Shown: positions 1 to 12,000 of the stretch, piece after piece
How the letters are laid out: the number at the start of each line of letters is the position of its first letter
Numbering within the stretch: position 1 is the stretch's first letter
Assembly (NCBI GenBank): GCA_965644315.1
Contig: CBFFRQ010000030.1
Coordinates: 496,001 to 560,000, forward strand
Direction of reading: 5' to 3'
DNA length: 64,000 bases
Source: Caecitellus pseudoparvulus
Lineage: Eukaryota > Bigyra: Bicosoecida
The notes under the pieces: model-generated
Told to the model about the DNA's origin: nothing
Database searches by the model: none
Seen by the model: only the letters and a program-made list of their open reading frames with translations
Program-made: the position numbers and the translations under genes

Positions 1-2
1 TG

Positions 3-3000
3 CCGGAGTGCGTGGACCAGTACGAGAATGTGGAGTTCAACTGGAGCCGCGCCATGTCCGGCATCGTGGAGCGCCCGACACTCATCGCGCTGGCGGACAA
101 CCCCGTCATCAAGGATGAGCTGGAGAAGGTGACGGCCCTGCTGGAGGACTTGCGGCACGCCGGCAGTGCTCTGCTGCAGCGCCTGCGGGAGGCCGTGCCG
201 CGGTTCTACGGTTTGTCTGACGCCCAGCTCGTGGCCCTGCTGACGACAGAGGCATGGTTCACGCATCCCCCGGCAGGTGCCCTCACCGCCATGTTTCCCG
301 GGGTGACTGCCTTCTTGACTTCCTCAGTGCCCACGCCGGCGGTGACGGAGGAGGCGCTGGTGGCCGAGTCCCTGGACCCTGCCACCATGACCGTCGCCCG
401 CCTGGGTGCTGGGCGCAAGAAGGCAGTCCCTGGCATGGACTCTGACTCTGGGTCAGATGTGGAGGGCGGCGCCCAGACTGCGGGGGACCCCTCTGGCCTG
501 GGCGCCATCGGGCACCACCGCTTCATCGTCGCAGTAGAGGCGGCGGATGGCCGAGTCGTGCCCCTGGTTCGAGCTGTGGACTTGCTGCCGCACGGAGGCG
601 AGGCGTGCAGCAGCGAGCTGTGGGCCGAGCTGGAGGCGACGCTGCAAGACTCAGTCCTGGCCTTCATCGCAGGCGCTGGGCACCACCACGCCACGGAGGT
701 GTCCATGCCTCTGGCTGCTTTGGCTGCCACGCCGCAACTCCCCTCACCCAGCGGCGTCCCCGACACTGACACCGCACAGCACACCTTGTGGGACTCGGTG
801 CGTCCCCGCCTGGCGCAGTGGGTGTCAGCGTGGCCACTGCAGGCGCAGCTTGTGGCTGTGTCTGCCGAGTGGACCGCCACGGTAGAGGCAGCCATGCTGG
901 AGACAGCCTTGGCAGCGGCACAGGCTGCTGTGCTGCCCGGCTCCGCAGCGGGCAAGCGCCAGGCGGGCAGCGGCTTTCAGGGCCGCTACCGGGGTGGGCG
1001 CTCGCTTCGCCCTGTGGGAGCCGAGTCAGCCACGGACACGGCGGTGCTGTCTGCCATGTCCGGCTGCACTGCCCCGCTGACCGCCCTTGTCGGCCTGCTG
1101 AACAAGCGCATTTCCTTGCTGAGCTCCATCGCACGGCAGGGGCAGGCCTGGGGCGGGCGGTGCCTCGCCCCTGCCGCCAACTTCACCGAATCGCCCCATG
1201 CACCAGGGCACACGGTCAGTGGCCCTGGCTCGGCACTTGCTACGCGCCTGTCAGTGCTCATTGGCTGGCACGTGCATGCACGTGACGTGACGGCCAGCCT
1301 CGCCGCCGCGTTCAAGACCACTGACTCCACCCTTGCCGTGGCCCTGATGCAGTTCGCGGCAACACAGCAGTTGGAGCTGCCCCTGTCTGCAATGCCGCCT
1401 CAGCTTGCCGCGGCGGCGGCTGCTGCGGCGGAGGAGGGTCGAGACTTGACGCCAGAGGAGGAGGAAGCCATCATCGTGGCGTGGGAGGAGCACGTAGACT
1501 CGGTGGTCACGCAGGTCGCGGCTGCCGGCGCCCAGCACCTGCTGGCGAGCAGTGCCTGGGGGCGCTGCATCAAGATGCACTGGCAGCTGGGGCGCCTGGG
1601 GCAGGACTGCCCCCATGTGCCCCTGCCTGAGGGTCACGAGGAGCAGGAGCAGCAAGGCGCGCCTCAGTACCCGTGGGCGTACTTGGAAGGGGGCTCACAC
1701 CCTCTGCACAGCCTGCTGGCCGAGGGCAGCGGCCACACGGGTCACTCCCGCACTGAGACGTACTTGACTCTCCTGCGCGCGCTGTCCACGGGGGATGCCG
1801 CTGCCATGAGTGTGCTGCAGTCTCGCCTGCACGCTGGGCGCTTCGGCGTGCTGACACAGCGGGCTGGGTCCGACGATGCCCCCGTCTTTTCCGGTGGCGA
1901 CTCAGCGTACAGGCGCACGACCACGGGGTGGTTCTGCAGTGTGGGCGTGGACAAGGCGCTTGACGCCATGGGCGGCCGAGCCACGTCAGGCACGCCCAAG
2001 GCGGCTGGGTACCACTCCCCCACTGCCCGGGAGTCCCGCTCGCGTATGGGGAGCCGGAGCGGCGGCCTGGCTGGGCGTCGTGGAGTGCCTCCTCGCAGTG
2101 GCGCCAAGCACTCCAAGTCCACTGCGCTGGCCGGCATCCGTGAGTTGGCGCTGCGTGTGTCTGTGGGGCACGTGCTGGCTCCCTATGGGTACGAGCTGCA
2201 GGGCGGCTCAGTGCCGGGTGCCGATGCGTGTGTCGTGACGCCCCTGTCAGACCGCGTCTGGCACGCCATGACAGCAGCCATGCGTTCCCACGCTGCCTAC
2301 GTCGCCGTGTCAGGGGCCACGCCGGAGGCAGGTGCCGCTGGCGAGGTGGCTGTGCGAGACCTGGCTGCGCTGTGTGGGCGCCGGCTGAACATGGTGGATG
2401 GCGCCGCCGTCGGCATTACTGGGCGCCCCCACGCGCTGCTGCGTAGCATGGCCGCAGAGGTGGGCTCTGGCGGCTGGTTCATGGTGGCCAACGCCCACAC
2501 CCTGCCGCTGAGCGTGCTGTCTGCCTTTGCACTGGCCGCCTCTGAAGTGCAGAAGGCCATCCTCGCACGCAAGGCCGGCGCCAACATCGGCGGCATGCCG
2601 GTGGTCGTGTCACCCTGGACAGCTTCCTTTGTGTCCCTGTCGCCCATCGCAGCGGGGAACGACCGCACCGCGTTGCCCCCTGCCCTGGCTTCCGCCTTCA
2701 GGCCTGTGGCTGTGCTGCCGCCGTCCCCCGAAGTGGAGGTGGCGGTGCGCCTTGCAGCGCGGGGGTTTGTCTTTGCTGCGCCCCTTGCGCAGCGCCTGCT
2801 GTCTACCCTGCGCAGTCTGCTGGTGTCCCTGCACATGCCCACCGCGCTGGCCTCGGCCCTGGCCGCGACGGGGCTCCTGTCCCTCTGCCTGCGTGTGGTG
2901 GATGGAGCAGCCCATGCGGCCACGGAGCTGGCTGAGAGCGAGGCGTGGTGCGACACCATGACCAAGGCCCTGGCGCCCCCCGTCCCCCGCAAGTCCAAGA

Positions 3001-6000
3001 AGGGCGCCCGACGCGCCAGGGCGGCGGCACGGGCGTCCCCAGCTGAGCAGCGCAGCCACGTCGCTGCCACTCGTCTGGCCATGCCCGTCGTGCTTCCACG
3101 CAGCTTCACGGCAGCTGAGGCACAGGCCGCTGGCGGTGACGGCAGCCTGGACCAGGACACCACCACCCAGCGGGACATGTTGGCCAGGGAGGTGGGTGGG
3201 GCGACCATGCCTGTGCGCGCACTCGCTGCGTTGGGCGAGACGCCCCTCGCCATGACGCAAGGCTTCTCTACTGCCGTGGCCCTGTCGGAAGTGCTGGCCC
3301 TGCACACCGCCATCACGCGCCTGCTGACGCCCGCCTTGCCTCTGACCGCCATCTCCGCACTGGACTCTGCTGTGCGGGACTCCCTGTCACACACGGACGC
3401 CCTGGACCTGGCCGCGGCGGTGGATGTGCCAGCCGACCCATCCGTCCCAGCCACCGCCGTGGAGTCTCTCCCCGCCGCGACGCTGCTGCACATGTGGACT
3501 GCGGGCCGGGAAGCCCTGCGCCGGGCGCGGGAGGGCAAGGTGTTCCAGGCGGCGGCCCTAGCAGCAACGGAAGCGTTGGGCCTGACGCCCACAGCCGCCT
3601 TGCTGTCTGCCGTCACTGCAGCCCGCGAGGCCATGGGGGCCAGCCGCACAGTCGCGCTGGTGGGCGGACCAGCCTCCGGCAAGACCACCGTCCTGCGTGT
3701 GCTGCAGCTGGCCCTCACGCTGCTGGCTGATGTCGGGGAGGGCGGCCCCGTCCATGACCTCAGCCTGCCCCTGCTGTCCCCAGGCCACGGCGTGTACGCT
3801 CGTGGCGCCCGCGGTGCGGCCTCTGGCCTCTCTGGCGTGCAGAGCTCCCACGCAGGCGTGACCCTCGCCGCCAACAGCGCATGGTGGACGTATGCCCAGA
3901 CGGCCCTGCACCGTGGCACTGCTCTGGGCGCCTGGGAGGATGTGCGGGAGCTGAAGCATGTTCTTGCCATGCGCGCTCAGGCGGGGGAGGACGACTCAGA
4001 CAGCCTGGACTCGGTGGATTCGGGCGCTGGGCGCGCGGAGGAGGCGCTGGCTGCGTCCCAGCAGAGCCATGCCCTCGCCTTGGAGCAGACGCTGCAGGCA
4101 CAGGCGCGCGTGGTGGAGGAGGAGCTGCTGGTGCCAGCGCCCCATGAGCTGCCCGTGGCGGTGGCGACGGTTTTCCCCCAGAGCGTGTCTTTGGAGGCAC
4201 TGGTGGGCAACAACGATGCCGCATCTGGGCAGTGGCGGGACGGCATTGTTACGTCCCTTCTGCGCGCAGCTTCGGACGGCACCGCTCGCGCCGTGCAGGC
4301 CATTCGCGACGACCACAAGCTCGGCTCTGAGCTGCGCAAGCTGGTCTCGTCAGCGCTGCTCGCACCCTCTGCGACGCATGCCCGGGGGCGCTGGCTGCAC
4401 GTGAACGGCTCAGCCGCTTCTGAGGCCGCACTGCAGGCTGCCCGTGGCCGAGTGGAGGACAGCGAGGGTGTGGCCCCCTTCAGCGGCTTGCCGGGGTACC
4501 TGCAGCGGCAGTGGCTGGTGTTGGATGGGCACGTCGCGGGCGCTATGGGGGACGCCCTGGCTCCCCTGCTGTCGTCTGCCACGGCACCAGGGCAAGTGCC
4601 GGTGCTGGGAGACGGCTCGCGCCTGCTGCCGCCCCCCACCATGACGGTGTGGTGTGAGACGCCCACCTTGGCGCACGCCTCCCCCACGGCCCTCACCTCC
4701 ACTGCCATTGTCGCCTGCGAGGCCGCTCGCACTCCTTGGCAGGCCCTCGTGCACTCCTGGCTCAAGCACAGACTGCCCTTGGTGGCTGCAGCAGCGCTGG
4801 CAGGGGCGGAGGCGGGGGAGGGCCCTGGGCCCGGTGGCGTTGGCATCGGCTCCTCTCACCTGGATGACGTCGCCCGACATGTAGGTGTTTTTGCAGAGAT
4901 GCTGGAGTGGCTGGTTGGCCCCGCGCTGAATGTGCTGGCTGTGCTGGGGGCGGCAGCCACCACCTCTGCTGCAGCCTCTGCGGCGGGGAGCTTTAAACAG
5001 ACCAGGGCAGCTGCAGCCGCCCACCTGGACGGGGCAGGTACGCGGAGCACAGGCACCAGCGGCCGTTCCGCCGCACAGCAGAGCCAGCCGCCAGGGGCCT
5101 ACCTGCCCGGCTCCCACTTGAACGCGCTGGCCATCGTTGGGCAGTTGCTCAACGTGGTGGAGGGCCTGATTGTGGACCACATCGGGGCTTGTGCCATGGC
5201 GCGCCGCAACGTTGGGGCAGCGGCAGAGGCTGCCGCAGCGGCCGTCTTTGGCAGCGACGGTGACAAGCCCACACATGACGGGCCGCCTCTGGTGACCATG
5301 CCCAACGCCGCGCGCACAGCGGCGTCCCTGACGTGTGTGGGCGCCAACCCCGCAGCTGCTGTGCGCTCCACAGCGACAGTTCTGGGCGCTGTGGCCACTG
5401 CGCCGCCCCTGGCGTCCCATGCAGCGCTGCAAGCGGCTGGGGACCGCTTTGCAGTGTTGCTGCACGCCCATGACTCAGCAGAGGCGAACGCCGATGCTCA
5501 AGCAGCTGCCCTGGCCGCGGGCAAGGCGGGGGAGGACCCTGCGGCGCAGGCTGCTGCACGTGCACAGAGTGGCAGCAAGTACACACCAGGAGTGTCGCCA
5601 CGCCATCGCCTGGCACCTGGCGTGTCCCGCTCCCACGCGGTGCGATCCGACCTGGTCCAGCGCCACCTCGTGGATGCGTCCACTGTCCTGCAGAACGTGG
5701 CTGAGGACTCCAAGGCGGCAGTGCGGCACCTTGCTGAGAATGCCCACTCAGGAGCCTCCGCCACGCCCCTGCCCAGCAAGGCTCAGGAGGCAGAGCTGGA
5801 AGGGTGGGTGGAGGCGGCTGTCGTGTACGCGTTGATCTGGACGGTGGGAGGGTTGCTGAACGCGGAAGGACGCAGCCGCTTCGATGCGTGGTTGCGCGGC
5901 GTGCTGGCAGGCACAGACAGCCACACCTTTGCCCACCGACGGTTCCCGGGCGGCTCCAAACCGGGTGTCAGTCTGGGCGCCCAGGCTCCTGGAGTCATTG

Positions 6001-9000
6001 CTGACGCAGACTTGCTGGATGGGTCCTTCCTGGTGGGGCGGGACTCACACGGCGTGGGAGCGGACACCACCGCCCTCGCCGCCGTTCTTGAGAAGGGGGC
6101 GTACGAGGATGAGGATGGGGCGGCTCCGACGCCAGGAGCATCTCCTCGTGCATCCACCATGCACACGGCAGTCTCCTTCATTCACAGGAGCAATGCCTCA
6201 GGCTCTGTTCGGGCAGCCGCCACCAGCCACCGCCGCAAAGTCAAAATCCCACTGCCTGCCGAGGGCAGCGTCTTCGACTACTGCTTGGATTCCTTCCTGA
6301 CTGCTGAGAACGGGCGACGCCTGACGTTGTCTGGGCAGCTGGCGGATGCACGTGGCCTGGAGACGCTGTTCGGGGGCACCCTCACCTTGGGCGCTGCTCT
6401 GGAGCGCAAGAGCGTGTGGGTGCCGTGGGCAGAGCAGGTCCCCCATGTGCCGCTGGCGCCCCACGCTGGAGCCTCCATCACCCAGTGCCTCGTGCCCACT
6501 GTGGAGACGGTGCGAGTCAGCCACTGGGTGCGATCCGGCATCGCTCACGGCCGCAACGTCTTCCTGGTGGGCCCCATGGACGCCGGCAAGCGCTCGCTGC
6601 TGGCCAGTCTCATCGCCCGCGAGACGGCGGATGTGAGGCAGCTGGGCGCCGCGCTGTACGTGCCGCGCAACCCCGAGGCACGGCACGACGCAGACGACAC
6701 CATGCCGCTTCCCGAAGCCGTGGAGAACGTGGGTCGGGGCTCGGATGGCCCCCGCAACACCATCGGCGACACGTCCCAGGCCGTCGTCGGCAACGTGCGC
6801 ATGGGGGACGGCATCTTCTCCCTCGCCATCACGGCCACGCCCACCACCACCGCTTCCTCCTTGCTGGACACCCTGCAGGCGCTTCTGCCGGCGCAGATGC
6901 AGCGGCAGGCTGGCCTGGGCGGCGGCACAGCGCCCGAACCAGCCAGCGGCCTGCGCTCCGCCAGGGGCGGGCAGGGGGGCCCCGGGGCGGTGACTGCGGC
7001 CGACGGCGACGGCGAGTCGCACATGTGCCCAGCTGACCTGCTCGATGACGTCACACTGGGCGCGCGCAGCGTCGTGGTCCCAGGGGGATACGCAGGGCAG
7101 CACCGTGCGTCACTGGGCCCTGCGCCTCCCTCTCATGCCGTCAGGCGCCTGGTGGTGACCGTGGATGACATGAACTTGGTGGCCGACACCACCGGCATGT
7201 CCAGCGCCATGGGCATCACCTGGACAGCCAAGGGAGGCTGGTTGCCCTCCTCCACCGTGGCCAAGGAAGCGGACGCCCCTCCCCACATCGCCGCGCGTGT
7301 GCTGCGCCGCCACGTCGCGCGCAAGGGCGCAGCGCGGGACACTGTCGTGGACAGTGGCACCTTTGGGGGGGCACTCACCGCTGCTGCTGGGCACGTACTG
7401 AGCTCTGCCCCTGAAGCAGCGGCACCACCCCACGCCTTGGCCGGCAACAGCGTCCTGGAGCTGCTGCGCTGCATCATGTCCACACAGGGATACACGTCCT
7501 TCCGCAAGCACGACCTGGGAGCGGCTACGGCGGCGGGGCAGGCTGGTCTCTGGCACGGCACTGCCACGCAGCCCTGGCTGCACGGCGAAGGCTCCCCCTT
7601 TGCTGCGCCAGCGCACTTGACAGCGGTTCCTGGAGCTTCCTCTGGGCCCGCGACGCCTCCTGGCATGGCGATCGCTCCCCACCCGGTGTTCAATCCCCTG
7701 CCACGCCCTGTGGTGGTGGGCACGGTGCAAGTGGGCGGCAGCCGGGAGGCGGGTTGGGCCACTGGTGCCATCCTGCCGACACGCCTGCTCCCGCATGCAC
7801 ACCTTATTGGTGTGCCTTCCCCTGACGCTACCACAGTTGCATCCATCATGGGCGCCAAACTGCACACGCACTTCCACTCGCACCTCTCAGCTGTTGCTGA
7901 GTTGCCTGCAGTGGCCAGCGCAGTGCTGCGGCGATACAAACACATCGTCACAGGGACAGTGGGTCTGTGGAGCGACCTGCAGGCGTCCCTACCTGCCTCC
8001 CCTGCACGGCCGCAGTACACCTGGTTCCTACAGGACGCCCTGCGAGTGATCGAAGGTGTCATGCTGCTGCCGCCGCCAACGCGGCACACCCTGGGCCTTC
8101 CGCCTCCACTGGCGGAGTCCAGGCCGGCTGCCGCAACGCCTGGTGCCTCCTCTGAGGGGGGCGGCGACGAAGCCAAACAGAGCGCCGAGGCTGCCCAGCG
8201 GGCGGCGCAGTTGGCTGCCGACTTGGCCGTGGAGGTGAGTACAGCAGAGTACGAAGACACCCTTCTGCGACTGTGGGTGCATGACGTGTGGCGGTACTTT
8301 GGCGGGCGCCTGGTTTCAGAGGGCGACAAGGGCGTGCTGTTGTCCCTGCTGCGTCGCGCGGTGTCCTCCCACATGGGCCTGTCCATGGACCGCCTCTTGC
8401 AGCCGTTGGTGATGGTGGACGAGACGCCTGCTGGCTTGGCTCTGCTCGGCCACCTGGACAGCACAGACGTCGACGGCGTGCGACAGGAAGACCTGCTGAA
8501 CCCGTGGGAGTTGCTGGAAGTGCTGCGGGAGGATGGCAGCGAGGACAGTGCCAAAGCTGCTCACACTGCGTCCTTTGCGAAGCTCGCGGTGCTGAGCGCC
8601 TTGCGACGGGACGACGGCGAGTCAGGTGACGTCGCGGACGTTGAACTCAGCGTGTCTCCCGTGCTGTCCACCACCATGGCCGATGCGGAAGCCGCTGGTG
8701 TCTTGGCTGTGGCGCCACCCGGAGTTTCCGAGGAGGGCGACCTGGGCCGGGCCCCCATGTCCATGTCCCACGCCAACCTCGCGCACGGCTCGTCCTTCCG
8801 CTCACGCCGGCGCCAGACCACCGGCACCCGCAAAGTCACCCCCCTCGTCATGGACCAGCTGCTCTTCGGCGGCTACGAGCCCGCCCTGGTCTCTGCACTG
8901 CGCCTGGAGGACATCGCGGCGGTGGTGGCCAGTCGTGCTAGGGTGCAGGCAGCCCTCAGGCGCCGCGGCAGTGGTGGCGGGGCTGGCACGGATACGGAGA

Positions 9001-12000
9001 CTGCGTCCCTGGCGTCGGATGCCACAGGCCCAGGGAGCGCGCCTGCGGCTGCGAACGTCGCCAAGGGCCGCTCCATGGGCTTGGCAGGCGTAGTCCTCGC
9101 ACCTGGCGGCGCTGACCGGGACGCTGACGAGGAAGAGGAGCCGGCGGAGCTGCTGGCTTCCTTCGCTCCCACTGGTCCCTTGCCTGTGCCGCTGGATGTG
9201 CTGCAGACTTTCGCCACGACGTTCAAGGACCAGGCGACCTTCACCCTGGCCATGAAGCGCATCATGGAGAGCCGGTCAGGTGCTGACGTGGAAGATGCAC
9301 GGGAGGATGCCATCAGTGCCTTGCTGCCGCCCCACCGCCACCTGCTGCTGTCGCCGCGCCAAGTTGCCGCGCTGGCGACAGAAGTGGCCCTGGCGGAGCA
9401 CAACCGCCTGGCATCCCACCCCATGTCCATGGTCATCACGTCGCACACCGTGGACCACGTGTCCGCCATCGCTCACGCGCTGCGGCGGCCGCAGGGTCAC
9501 GTGCTGCTGGTGGGCCCACAGGGCTCTGGGCGCCGCAGTATGGCCAGGCTGGCTGCACACATGGTCGGTTTCGACGTCGCCAACATGGACGTGGACGTTC
9601 TGCGGTACACTTACGACGACTGGCTCAGTGACCTGAAGGACATCCTCCGCAAGACCGGCGTGGATGGCCGGCCACTGGCTCTGCTGGTCAGTGCTGACCA
9701 GGTGTCGCCCCTGCAGAGTATCTTGGCCGACATCCACGTGCTCATGACGACGGGGGCAGCCCAGCACTTGTTCTCCCAGGGTGAGATCGCTGCCATTTGT
9801 GAGCAGCTCAGGTACGCTGCCACGCTTGAGTTGCACGAGGCGAGTGAGACGCCCGAGCTGCCACGACAGGCTCTCTCTGGGCACGCTGCAGACAAGGCTT
9901 CTGCAGCGCAGGCTTCAGCAGCAGGTCTCGTTGGCCTCACGCCTGTGGCTGAGGAGGCGGGCGAGGGCAGCGCAGGTGGGGTCCCCTCCGCCCTGCCGCA
10001 CCGCATGGATGTCCCCGCGCCACAGGGCAACGGGGAAATCAGCACGACACAAGTGTTGCATTTCTTCCAGTCCCGCGTGTTGGCCAACCTGCGCATCATC
10101 ATCACCGCTTCCGACGATCCCTCCTCTGCACACGGGGCCGGCGAGAGTGACTCTGCTCAGATCGCAGACTTGGATGTGCGGGCATCCACTTCGCCTGAAG
10201 CAGCGAACGCCGCGGCCCTGCTGGCTTCCAACACAGCTGCCTCATCCCTCGCACAGATGTTCAGACTGTACCCAGCCATGTCCACGCGGTCCACTTGCAT
10301 CGTCTGCACACCCTGGTCCGACGCGTCCCTGCGGGTGGTGGCGCGAACGCACCTGAACTCCACCATCACTGACTGCACACCCAGCAGAGCTGTGGACGTG
10401 CTCGCCCGGGTGTACGAACACACCGACCTGCCCCGCTTGTTGGGGCGGCCAGTCGTTGAGGGTGACTTGGACGCTGACGCTGCAGAGATGCTGGCGCCTG
10501 CTATCACTGGCTTGCCAACTTTGGACGCTGGGCTGTGTGCGCGGGAGGCGCTGAAGGGCCGCATGGTGGCCCCATCTGGTGACACACTGGCGCCCGTGTC
10601 CAGCGCTGCCGACGTGCTGAAGGCCACGCCCCGCATTACATCCAAGTCACTGTCGGCAGCCCTTGCTGCCAGCCTGGCAGTGTCACCCCAGCCAAGCAGC
10701 GTGGTGGAGATGCAGCGCCGTGTGGTGGCCAGAGTGGCCGGCCTGTGTGCCTTCATGCACCGTGTCGCTGAGGTGGAGGCGGCCACGACGCTGCTTCCAG
10801 AGGCGGCCGAGGCTGGCATCATGCCCGTGTCAGTGCTCCCTGCCACTTTCATCCACTTCGTCACGACCTTCCGCCGGCTGCTGAGCAGCAAGGGCGAGGA
10901 GGCCCGTGCCAAGCGGGAGCGGTACTTGAAGGGCATCGCCCAGTTGGAGGCCACGGCCGCCAGTGTGACGGCCATGTCCCAGCAGCTGCAGCAGATGAAG
11001 CCCATGCTGGCGCAGAACGCAAAGGACACGGAGGCCATGATGGCTCAAGTGGACGTGGAGACGAAGGATGTCGAGCGCATGCGGGCGGCGCTGGCCAAGG
11101 AGGAGGCTGAGGCGGAGGCCAAGGCTGCCGCGGCCCAGGCTCTGAAGGAGGAGTGCGAGGCGGATCTGGCCACCGCCATGCCTGCCATGGAGCGCGCCCT
11201 GGCCGCCGTGCGGGGGCTGCGCAAGGCTGACATCACGGAGGTGAAGGCCATGAACAACCCGCCAGATGGCGTGAAGGTGGTCATGCAGGTGGTGTGCATC
11301 ATGATGGCGGTGGAGCCGCGCAAGGTCCCCGACCCGACGCCCACGAACCCGGGCAACACCAAGGCAGACTACTGGCAGCCTGCTCAGCGGTACTTGTTGG
11401 GGGACGTGAACTTCATCCAGCGCATCATCGACTACAAGACGGACGCCATCCCCCAGCGCATCATCGACACCATCGAGCCCATCACGCGGTCAGACCGCTT
11501 CTCCAAAACTGCCCTGTCCAACGCCTCTGTGGCTGCTGACGGCATCGGCGAGTGGGTCAAGGCGGTGATTGAGTACCACTACGCCCTGAAGGTCGTGCTG
11601 CCCAAGCGGGAGCGCTTGCGGCAGGCGGAAGAGGAGTACCAGCGCCTCATGCGCTCCTTGCGAGCAAAGCAGGAGGAGCTGCGGGCGCTGGAGGCTCGCC
11701 TGGACGCCCTGGCGGCCCGCCTGCGTGAGATGCAGGCCCGCAAGGCCCAGCTGGAGGCCAGCGTCGCGACGGCCAACGCCAAGCTGCAGCGAGCCAAGGC
11801 TGTCATGGCGGGCCTGGGCGGCGAGGCGAAGCGCTGGGCGTTCGAGGCTGCCCGCATCGAGGCAGCACGCCAGTGCATCCTGGGCAACATGTTGCTGGCG
11901 GCAGGCTACGTGGTGTACCTGGGCGCCTTCAGCCCAGCGTCACGCAGCCGCATCTTGGCTGCGTGGACGGCGGCGGTGGACAAGGTGGGCATCGGGCGCT

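Noticed and set aside
12-14. Apparent start of the dynein frame (Met at 12)
   Set aside because: The codon is GTG in an open frame that continues to the window edge; family homology shows the linker and tail lie upstream.
2297-3970. Long minus-strand open frames opposite the dynein (up to 557 codons)
   Set aside because: They mirror the GC-rich coding strand, are rich in Arg/Ala/Ser/Gly, and show no family motif.
9501-9540. AAA4 Walker lysine replaced by arginine as a second dead site
   Set aside because: Axonemal dyneins commonly have G-S-G-R-Q-S at AAA4, so GSGRRS is not unusual for the class.
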